A stretch of 64,000 bases of DNA from Branchiostoma floridae (Eukaryota > Chordata > Leptocardii > Amphioxiformes > Branchiostomatidae): NCBI RefSeq assembly GCF_000003815.2, contig NC_049979.1:19974291-20038290 (forward strand), written 5' to 3'. The position numbers and the translations under genes were made by a program. The notes beneath the pieces were generated by a model. It was not told the origin of the DNA and did not search any database. It worked only from the letters and a program-made list of their open reading frames with translations. Shown here piece by piece: positions 24,400 to 33,686 of this stretch. Within the stretch, counting starts at the first letter, position 1. Every line of letters starts with the position of its first letter.

Positions 24400-27350
24400 G
24401 GACAGATGTGTCTCACAAGTTACCTGTACACTTTCTGTTGATGTTACAATTACTGTTTGAGGTTAACAATGGTTTTCGACAGGTTTAAGGGTCCATTTTC
24501 TTAGCAGTGACATTTTGTACCCATATCCAAAATTTGCCCTGGATAAAACTCTTCTACATTATACACATGTGTATGTATAGATAGTGACAACTCTTTTTTT
24601 CCTTTCATCAAAACAGATCAGTCTGTATCTATACATACGTTTTGCTAATTATACATCATTTCAATTGGCCATAAAATCCACAGCTGTGCCATGGATAAGT
24701 GTAAAAAAGTTAGTTATCAATTTAACATTTTCATTATGTAAGATGTTGCTGATATTACTTTTGAAACATTGATGATTTACTTGACAGGGACCAAGGTTAT
24801 GATTTTGGATGCACATTTCTAGATCGATTTTGCACTAAAAGCAGAAAGCATTTTTTTCTAAATAACAAGCAATTTGTAGTTGAGCTTTGAATCATCATAC
24901 TTTTTTAAAGTGCAATGGACAAGGTGACAAAGTCGATGTGAATGTGATAGGAGACACAGATTTAGCTCAGCTAAGGAGAATGGTCATTGCAAAAACATTG
25001 CATTCTTATGCTATTCACTGATTTGAAGAAGTATGCTGGATAGAAATTGTGGTGGTTTGTGTGTCAAGTGTATATATATATATATGTATATGCATAGACA
25101 TGTGAACATTTTCACTGATACATGTACATGTCTGTATATGATGAGGACCATGTTGTTATCAGGGTCGACCACTGTGCCTTAGCTTTTCTTGTGCTTCTAA
25201 TTGTTTACATTGATTTGTATACTCTGAAGTATTCATAGACAAAGTTGCAATTTGCTAAAATGTTGCAGAAGTAGAAAAAGGTCATTTTGATGTTTGTTGC
25301 TGGCATTTACATGTACATGGCGACAGCAACAGGCTCTTGGGCCATATCAACTAATGTGTAGTAAGTGAGAATTTAGAAACTTGTAGCCTATCAGAGCACC
25401 CTATGGAAAGAGAGGTAGGGTGGTCCTCTGTCTTTGGGGTGGGTACATGAGGGGTGTAAACTAGTAAACTACAGTAAAAAAGGATTCAACAAAGGTATGC
25501 AGAAATGATGGATTTTTAGCAATTCCTCTCAAGATGTCTTCATTTCAAAGAATTTCATTATTTGCTGTTTGTACAGTGAACTTCTATCCTTCAATGTTAA
25601 ACAGTGCAACAAAATCTATCTATCAAAGAGAAATTCAGGCTCCTTTACTGCTTGAATAAGAAATCATTTACAAGGAAACTATCATAAAAATGTACAATTG
25701 ATACAAGAGGGGGAAAAGCTTTTATAGTAAGCTACCCTGTAGGTGTATGCACATATCTACATTTTCTCTGTGGCTGTTTGGATCATCTGTTTGACAGCCT
25801 AGTACTAGTAGTAGTGTTCTGTAGTTGGTAGAGCTTAGGAAAATTATTGTTGTGTTATGGTCCTAGAGAAATTAGAACCCGTAGGTAGAGATTTTCTTTC
25901 TTTTTTTAGGTTTTGGCCAAAGTGACCCAACAAACAAACTATGTAAGACTGAAAAGCATCAGGACTCTGGCATTTTCAACATCATATCATATGTCATACA
26001 GGCTTAGGCTAGGTGTTGGCAGGTTCTTGCTTGAGTCAGTTTGGTATAGCCGGAAACACAACATTTCCTTTACTAAGTACAAGCAACATCATGATCGAAT
26101 GGTTACCCGCAACGCAATGTATATCATAGGAAAGGAGTTAGTGTAGAGATTTTTAAATGTGTACATCGCAGTGATGTTTCCTGTATGTGCGAATGTGGAC
26201 TTAGATGAACTAGGCTATAACACAGTTGTAGAAAAATGACCCAGTACAAATGAATGTATTACTGAAAAAAAAAGTTGTTCAAGCAGTTGTTTGTCAGTCT
26301 GAAGCTTATTGAATATCATTTTAAGGGGTTTCAAAAGGCATGGTAATACTTTATCAACAACTGGTAGACTGGCATTTCTTAACAATGAAGTATATATAAT
26401 TTCAGCATCAAGACATCAAAGTCAGGGATCGTTTTGGACCCAAAAGGTTAAATTTCCAAAGGTCCTCGGTTATGGGTCATGAAATATGAAAAGGTAACAT
26501 CCATTTCACATAATGTTAAAGTTTCTTGGATAAGGGGCAAACATGGAAGGGTTTGGGAAAGAAGAATCAACCATTTCATATGGGGTTAAGGGTCTTAGGA
26601 ATGGAGCCCAATCTAAAAAAAAAACATTTCTTTTCAATTCTAGTGTAAAATAAACACTACGCATTTGATTACGACCTAGGCCTGTTTATTCAGTATCGAT
26701 TGTTCACAAAATAGATGAATTCAAAGTGTACGTACAAATCTGTACAAATCTCAAAATCGCACAATACAGTACTAGCACTAAAACTACAATTACCCTTACT
26801 GTAGGACACAGTGGCCAACAGAGCCAAGAATCAGTAAATCTTAACATCGACAGTACATCGTATAGAGGTAAGCTTGGAGCCTTTGTACTTGAAGAATCAT
26901 ACAAAGTTTTTTTTGCAGTCTAAGGCTTAGGCATGGAGCTGATTGTTAGTGTTCGATGGAATATGTTGCATTAGTATGTTAGTGTGTTTGGTGAGGTTAG
27001 TCTGTTAGTGTATGTGTGTGTGCAAGGAGCTTTATCAAAAGCTCCTTGGTGTGTGTTAGTGTCAGCGCCAGCCTAAGTCTTAGGTAGGGACATTTCTAAA
27101 TGACTGATTTAAAAGGATACAAACAACCTCTACACAATGAGCACAAATTAATAGACATCTACTGAATAACAATAATACATGTGAAATGCACAAAACACAA
27201 AGGCTAAGTGAGAACAAAAAACAGTACCTAACTGAAGCAAGCGTAACTATTATACCTAACATATATACATATATATATATGACGGCTGTAAAACTTTACA
27301 CTTTGCTTCCTGTTTGCATTGTTTCTGTAAATGCCGATACCAAGAAGTGT
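24400..27350 (+). other. STYX 3' UTR and downstream non-coding DNA
   Basis: After the STYX stop there is about 3 kb without a recognisable exon. It is A/T-rich with a short (TA)n run near 25072-25084. No polyadenylation signal can be chosen with confidence among several AATAAA-like hexamers, so the transcript end is not placed. Confidence 0.4.
27024..27047. repeat. Perfect 10-bp stem-loop AAGGAGCTTT-ATCA-AAAGCTCCTT
   Basis: Stem 27024-27033 pairs perfectly with 27038-27047 around ATCA. It has no T-run, so it is not an obvious terminator. Related to the hairpin at 20155. Confidence 0.6.
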
Positions 27351-27690
27351 TTCTAGAGGAATAAACTACTACATGTAATATTGAATTGTGCCTTCAACCT
27401 GTCTTCCTTTCTGGCCTGTGTCATTGTCTTGGTTCGGGACCCAAGATAATGACACGAGGCAGCTTATGTAATGGTCTAGGTTCCCGACAACCACTGACCA
27501 CGACATAAAACAGAATCTAAGTAATGTAGAAAACAATGTCGGCCATCAACAGTCACAGAAACCAAACCACCTACACATAGGCCTGTACACCATAGAAACG
27601 GACTAAAGCCGTGAGTGCAAAAGGAGTATTCATTTACAGAAGGTCTTATCAGCAACATCACTCGGCATGTCAACATTTGACCAGGGCTTG
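27330..27690. repeat. Duplicated segment, copy 1 (partner at 29450-29850)
   Basis: Shares blocks such as cctgtcttcctttctggcct, ggtctaggttcccgac and cagaaaccaaacca in the same order with 29450-29850. The copies bracket the four histone-H4-like fragments. Frames inside do not look coding. They may be the shared downstream or regulatory sequence of a duplicated ancestral unit. Confidence 0.65.
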
Positions 27691-27741
27691 ATGGCACAAA
27701 TAAAACCCTTCTCGTACGTAACTGTTGGAAAGACTGTCCTT

Positions 27742-27843
27742 GGCCTGGTGATGAACTGGATGTTGCCACGAAGCAGCTTCAGTGATGGTAGCTCCTGGTG
27801 CTTCCATTCCCAGCTACTCTCCTCCTTTAGCACGCCCAGACAT
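27742..27843 (-). pseudogene. Histone H4-like fragment A (decayed)
   Basis: On the minus strand it begins aaATGTCTGGGCGTGCTAAAG (MSGRAKGG, then a stop). About 70 bases on it has GCTTCGTGGCAACATCCAG and ATCACCAGGCC, matching the H4 LRDNIQGITKP codons in order and near the expected distance. Sequence between the landmarks is scrambled by indels and an in-frame stop. H2A shares the MSGRGK start but lacks LRDNIQ. Confidence 0.6.
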
Positions 27844-28289
27844 TTCTGCCAAATCAGTAAAAGAAACAGAGCTCACACACCTAACTGTCACTGATTGAAA
27901 CTGTAAGCTTGAATGTGCCAACACAAAGGGTAAAAACATTCTTTGACAAACACTGCTGTTCTACAATTAAAAACAATCTGCTTTCACACATGGTACAATT
28001 ACTATTGTGGGTTTATACAGACTGACAATACTGTGCAAACAATATACATATGTACAATGCTACCTGCATGCATAAAGCTATAGGCCGATAGCCTGATTTC
28101 ACACAAAACAGCGCCATACCTTGTCATATGTCTGTGAAAGACTGATTTCCATCAGGTCTTTTAGAGATGACTGACATACGAACTGTCTCTAAACATCCAG
28201 TTCTCAAGAAGCTGACGAAAATGACTTCCAACGAATCCCACTATGAGAATCGGAGGCACCATGCGCGTTCCACCAGGACCACTGTCTCT

Positions 28290-28375
28290 CTGATCTCTCT
28301 CTGGATGTTGTGTCTAGCACAGTCAGTGTCTGTAGCTCTTCCCTTGCCCACCATTCCCTTTGCACGTTCAGACAT
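28290..28375 (-). pseudogene. Histone H4-like fragment B (decayed)
   Basis: The minus strand reads ATGTCTGAACGTGCAAAGGG, then GTGCTAGACACAACATCCAG where H4 has the LRDNIQ codons. It is the most diverged of the four, and its frame runs on without H4 sequence. Confidence 0.45.
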
Positions 28376-28554
28376 TGCTGTATAATCGGTAGAAGAACAC
28401 AAGCATCAGCTGTCTCACCACTACTGCAACAAACACAAATAAATGGCTCAACGCCTGTCCACTGGCAAGTACCAGAGGCAAGTACTAAGGAACTGGACAC
28501 ACACTGCGATAGAATATACTACCTTGTCTATGTCTCGAGGACTCGTGCCCCCTT

Positions 28555-28656
28555 GGCTGGGTGACACACCGGATGTTGTCACGAAGCAGTTTCAGTACGC
28601 CGGTGACTTTCACATCCATTCTCCAGCTCCGTCCCTCGCATACTACGTCTAGACAT
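28555..28656 (-). pseudogene. Histone H4-like fragment C (decayed)
   Basis: The minus strand reads ATGTCTAGACGTAG and, 70 bases later, CTTCGTGACAACATCCGG, which matches an H4 LRDNIQ coding stretch at 17 of 18 bases, followed by GTCACCCAGCC (H4 ITKP). It has the same 7-base spacing offset as fragment A, so A and C share a decayed ancestor. Confidence 0.65.
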
Positions 28657-28731
28657 TTCTAACAAATCAGCAAAAGTCAAAGAGACAGACATGCATCAGC
28701 TGCTCAAGTACCTAGAAACCGGAGACCCCGA

Positions 28732-28826
28732 ATACTACTACTACTACTACTATACTATACTATACTATACTATACTATACTATACTATACTATACTATAC
28801 TATACTATACTATACTATACTATACA
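28732..28826. repeat. Microsatellite (ACT)n followed by (TATAC)n
   Basis: About seven ACT units run into about fifteen perfect TATAC pentamers (28751-28825). Confidence 0.95.
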
Positions 28827-29008
28827 CTATCTGGTATTCAGATCAAGAATGTTTATGGCAAGCCTTTTCACAAGACAAACAGTCCAACCGTGATACATTG
28901 GCAAAGAACGTTGATGTACATATATACCAAACGTTGTCCTAAAGCGGTGTGCTTTCACACAAAACGGTACAGTACCTGTCTATTTGTGTGGGAAGACTGT
29001 TAACGTTC

Positions 29009-29059
29009 GGCATCTTCCATCCATCGCTCGTCCTTGCCATCCTTTCCACGTCCAGACAT
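29009..29059 (-). pseudogene. Histone H4-like fragment D (5' part only)
   Basis: The minus strand reads ATGTCTGGACGTGGAAAGG then GGCAAGG, encoding MSGRGKDGKDER, the best preserved of the four N-termini. A stop follows at codon 20 and the LRDNIQ part is missing. This portion alone would fit H2A as well as H4; neighbours A and C favour H4. Confidence 0.55.
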
Positions 29060-29449
29060 TTCTTCCTACGGTGTGGTGCGATGATCCTCGATCGGAAGAA
29101 AAGACGAGACAAAAATTAAAACTTGACTCAGAAATATGAGAGACTATACCTAATTCATAGATAGAGCTTAACTACGCGTATGGGGCATGACAGGAAGTTA
29201 ACTTGGTTTGTGATTATAATTTCAGTTCTAGGTTTAACATAGAAATAGCGAAACATGATCTCTCGTTTGGTGGCAGGGTGTTGAGTGCGCTTTGATGAAA
29301 TCCCAAGTAATGATGCCGTTTATAAATTTGTTTTGGTTTAATTTTCGAGAGCAATGTTGACTTTTGTAACGTTACACATTTCTTCAGTCTGTTTCTACGT
29401 TATACAAGCCCAAATGAATAGCTGATTCAGTTTCTGTAACTGTGTCGAC

Positions 29450-29850
29450 GCCGATAGTGTTTCTAAAGAAATATACTACTAATATTGAATTGGCTCTTCA
29501 GCCACCTGTCTTCCTTTCTGGCCTGTGTCGTTCTCTTGGTTCGGGACCCAACAAAACAACACGAGGCAGATTATGTAATGGTCTAGGTTCCCGACTACCA
29601 CTGACCATGACATAAAACAGAAATGACAACAGATGGTGAACCAGGGAAGACCCTGTTTGTAAAGAACAGAATTAACAGTAACTGACCGAATACAATCCCG
29701 GCCATCGAAACATTCACAGAAACCAAACCAGCCACACACCAGGCCTGGACAACACAGAAACGGACTGAAGCCGGCCGGAAATGCAAAAGGAGCATCAATT
29801 AACAAAAATATCTAATACGTACCGGCAACATCGCCCGGCATGTCAACAAA
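29450..29850. repeat. Duplicated segment, copy 2 (partner at 27330-27690)
   Basis: Colinear with 27330-27690, with about 60 extra bases near 29625-29690. A further short match to the same unit (gtgccatcaagcccgg on the minus strand) lies near 30150-30170. Confidence 0.65.
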
Positions 29851-30510
29851 ACACACTCACGCACCTTACCATCAACCAAGAGATTGTTCAATTAAAGCAA
29901 CCTCGCAATTTATCTATTACTTCCTATCATGCCGATGACAAATTAGTCCCCTTCCCATATCTAAGACATATTTCCGTTTTACACCCCGTAAGACAAAACA
30001 GAACTTAACTTAGTTTCAGGTCCGCTGGTAGGGTGTACACACGAGCACCGATCTTTCTGGACGTCACCGTACAGCAAGACGTGGAGATGGCTTCGGACAA
30101 CCTCTCACCGGTCACCAGGATAAGTCCCACCATGAACATGCATTTGCAGTTGATCCGGGCTTGATGGCACCAATAAGATACTGGAACCAAGAAAGTGAAA
30201 TGACAATTAGGTCGAGACAGACTAACGTCAATACATGAATATGGCACTAGAAAATGCACAAGCGTGCCTTACGTCTGCGTTTTTCTATCTTCCGACGGTC
30301 ACAAAAGAATTCAAAGTTAACGTTACTGATTATTGACATAACACTGAACTGATAACTTGTACAAAACGTATAAACACACATAAAGGCACTCTGTGAACAA
30401 CGACTCTACTAACCTGCCTAAGGTAGGACGCTCAAAGCACAAAGGTCTCACACAGCGGCCGTGATGTTGTGAAGCACTAGGAAGCTACTAGGTTTTTATG
30501 TCATTAACCC

Positions 30511-30612
30511 CAGACAGCCGGCAGACGAATGGCGCGACACTTGGGGCTTCAGACAGGTGACCAGACAGCTGACAGACGTATGGCACGACACTTCGGCCTC
30601 CAGACAGGTAAA
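30511..30612. repeat. 51-bp tandem duplication
   Basis: Two adjacent copies at 30511 and 30562 begin cagacagc and end cagacaggt, differing at several bases. Confidence 0.8.
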
Positions 30613-30879
30613 TACAGGAGCTAGACTAGTCTACCATTGGTCTAGTTTAGAAAATCCCCACGATGTCATTGGTCAAAGAAATGCACTTGTACGATTGGTT
30701 ATCTGAAATAATGAAATTAATTGCAGCGCACGAGCGGGGGTAGCAGTTGATTACGGTACTACACCTGGAAAAGAGCCTTGGATCATGTTGGATGGGTACC
30801 GTCCTCTGTTGTTACCGCTGACTCAGTCTTAAATACCTATTTCGGATCATGTTTAATCCGCTTGTTCTTTTTTGGGTGT

Positions 30880-31200
30880 GAACGGGGTCAAAGTTTAGTT
30901 TGTTTCACAAGTAAAGTGAAGAGACAGGTAAACTGGTTAGACGACATTTGCATATAGTGACATTGACAGATCAGCCCTGCAAGCTAGCTTGAAGATCGCC
31001 GACGTTATCGCCAATTTTGTCTCACAAGTGAGAATATAATTTATTTACTGTACAGATTCTGGGTGTGGGAATGAAACTGTCTTCTGTCCCTGCGAACTGG
31101 TTTGAAAAGCTACATAAAAAGGTATTACGCAGTTATTATTTTACAAAACATGAACTGATGTCTAATCATAACATGTAAAACGACCAAAAACAGTGTTCTT
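30880..31200. repeat. RTK-upstream repeat block R2, copy 1
   Basis: Contains caagtaaagtgaagagacag, cattgacagatcagc and the gaaactgtcttctgt...ttgaaaagctacat run found in the copies before the third RTK gene. It is intact across the site where the 44-kb copy is interrupted by Helitron-like DNA, so it serves as an empty-site reference. Confidence 0.75.
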
Positions 31201-31369
31201 CACTGGCTTCTGGTTTTCAACATGACGATACGCCCGAAACTTAACTAAAATCTTCTTCTCGAAGGACGCCCGAAACTTTCCAAAAACTTAAGTAGTGTAT
31301 ATTGGAATACATGTACGTATTAAGGTGAGGTATAGGTCACAGACGTATTGGAGCCAGTTTAGTGAACTG

Positions 31370-31890
31370 CGACGTGATAGTTCACAAAGGTACGTCGTAG
31401 TTGGCGGAAGTAAGTCGTAATTATTGTTTTTTTTACCTTTGATATGATCTCGTTGCGTTGCACTACCGATAGCTCGCCTAACAACAACTAATGCTGTTAT
31501 CTATCACTATCCTGTCCATGTCCAATTCCATTGAATTATTTGTATTGTCTTTATCTCTATCAGCAGGGCTAGCAATTTGTCATAGCCTCAGGCAACCAGT
31601 AAATATACATTTGAATTAAGAGAAACAAAAACGGAACAACATGGTAGCCTGAAGTACGTAGCCTTTGTAGACCTATCCGATGAGCCTTCATGGCATACCC
31701 TGGTGCCTTCTATCAAAAGGCACCATTTCCGTGTGAGGCCTTTCGTTGTGTCTCCATTACATTGCCTTACATGTTGCGGGGACATGTAAATGCACCATTT
31801 CCTTCTAATGTTTTCAAAGCACCATTTCCGTGAGTGACATTTCGTCGTGGTGTCAATGACAGGGCATGTAAAACAAATCATGTGAAAGGA
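31370..31890. repeat. RTK-upstream repeat block R1, copy 1
   Basis: Carries the R1 hallmarks: gttgcgttgcactaccgata, cctaacaacaactaatgctg, cctgtccatg, a diverged tagcc stretch, and ggcaccatttccgtgtgag with tttcgttgtgtctcc. R1 follows R2 here, as in the cluster at 44-49 kb. Confidence 0.75.
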
Positions 31891-32579
31891 GCTGGCGATT
31901 CCAAGAACAAATTAGTTACACATAGGAGCTCCTGTCTATAAGGAGTACATTCTTCCATGTAAAACAAATCGTGTGAAAAATAGAAGCAAGAGTTCGGAGA
32001 CCACATAATGCTAGTTCCGTCTTGGGAATATCAAGTCGACGGACGGTGGTTTCAAATGGAAATGCTTATAGTAGTAATGAAACCTGTGTTGATTTCATCG
32101 GCGTCCTGGGGCGCCGCCATGATGAATTTCGACGTCATGCAGGGACCCTTCTGTTTCCGGTGACGTCAAAACCAGTCATTTCATTTATCAATCACCTGAT
32201 CATCATGTCACAAACAACACATCTGATTATTCCTTACCTGAGTCTATTAGCTATGCGATGAAATCAATTAATACTCCATTGCATTCTTCAACGTCCTTCC
32301 CTTATTAGTAACTTTTTGTACCACCTAAAGTGCCTGCTTCCAACTATCCTCAGGTCTTCAGTACATTCAAATGGGCTTAAAATGATGTTAAATAACGAAT
32401 GATCATGACTAAATTGATATTAGTGATGTTACTCACTAGATACATGATTACCGGTACTATAAACCTGGCTTCAGGTTGTTATTTGCATAATTCATTCAAC
32501 ACTGCTCGGCTTGACAATGTCCAATGCCCGATGTTCGATCTTCACGCAGCTACAAATGCAAACAATTATGTCAGCTGTT

Positions 32580-33212
32580 CGTAAATAAAATAGTGCAACC
32601 ACCTTCCAAGCAAGATGAAATTACTCGACGTTTACAGGATGAAGAGGACATAAAAAAGTATATATATGTTACCCTATATATGCTCACAAGAAACCAAAAT
32701 GCAGTACTTCCAGTACAAAATTATACACAGGTTCTTGACCACCAATGCATATTTGAAAAAGATAAAAATTAAAAACTCTGACCAATGCCCATATTGCGAG
32801 GAAAAGCAGACAATTGTTCATCTATTCGCGGAATGCCACACCGTCAAAACATTCTGGAAAGATTTCACTGACTGGTGGAAAAAAGAAAACCAGCATCCCG
32901 TAGGTCTCACCAACAATGAAATTATTTATGGTCACTTGTCCCACATTGAAAACAATAAAACTTTGAACAGGTATATCCTACAGGCCAAATATTACCTTTT
33001 CTGCACCGCCATTAGCAATGCCTACCCCACGTTCCGTGCTGTAAAACATAGACTACTAGAGTATGCTTAAGGAAGTGTTAGTGGTTTCAAAGTGATGTAA
33101 GTGTCTAGGAATTCGAGAGCCAATTGTAAAGTTTCATAATTATGTATCTGTTGTAGTCTGGTTTAGTTGTTATGGTTTTCAATAAAGGTTTTAAAAAATA
33201 AAAAAAAAATCA
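32580..33212 (+). mobile_element. 5'-truncated LINE (L1/Tx1-type) 3' end with poly(A)
   Basis: The frame 32666-33070 encodes the C-terminal end of a non-LTR retrotransposon ORF2: QYKIIHRFLTTNAYL followed by the zinc-binding CPYCEEKQTIVHLFAEC (C-x2-C...H-x4-C), as in L1/Tx1-type reverse transcriptase proteins. A related frame just upstream (SKQDEITRRLQDEED) is offset by a frameshift. After the stop, aataaaggtttt and an A-rich tail end the element near 33212. It lacks the RT and endonuclease, so it is a dead insertion. It lies between repeat R1 and the leader of the first RTK gene. Confidence 0.8.
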
Positions 33213-33329
33213 TGTCAATTGGAAAATATCTTCTGTGGCAAACAACTAACTAATTTATGGTTCGAAACTGCAACATGTATACACGGACGTAGAAGTGACC
33301 ATACTGTGCCTAATCGTCCTTTTACAATA

Positions 33330-33686
33330 GGTGGAGTAACTCATGGAAATGACAATACTGATTGTCTAGACTTTCTGCCCATCTAATGTCCATAAAATGT
33401 GCGGAAAAGACAAACTAATTATACATATTGTACTCATAGACAGACATATATTGATTGGTTCATTCTTGCCTACTGTGTTAATCATATCTGAATTTCTCTA
33501 CTGTATCCAAAGAGCCGTGTATGTAATTTTTTCTTGTTTGTGTTTGTCTAGCCCCACAGATGATGTGATCCCAGTCCGACATAATAACAGTAAGAAAAAA
33601 CAGAAAGTGGCTTCCAGGAGAAAAGAATTGCCCTTGTCATCAGCGAAAGAAAATGCGGTAATAGAGGCCAGTTCTACGAAGATAAG
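33330..33686 (+). promoter_or_regulatory. RTK1 5' leader with conserved 3' splice site
   Basis: 33330-33680 aligns with 49140-49540 before the third RTK. A pyrimidine-rich tract and tgtttgtctag end at 33551, 135 bases before the RTK1 start. The second and third genes have the same acceptor at 38955 and 49402. An upstream non-coding exon is inferred for all three; its donor is not identified here. An upstream frame ends with TGA overlapping the start (ATGA), but the frame is not conserved in RTK3. Confidence 0.5.
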
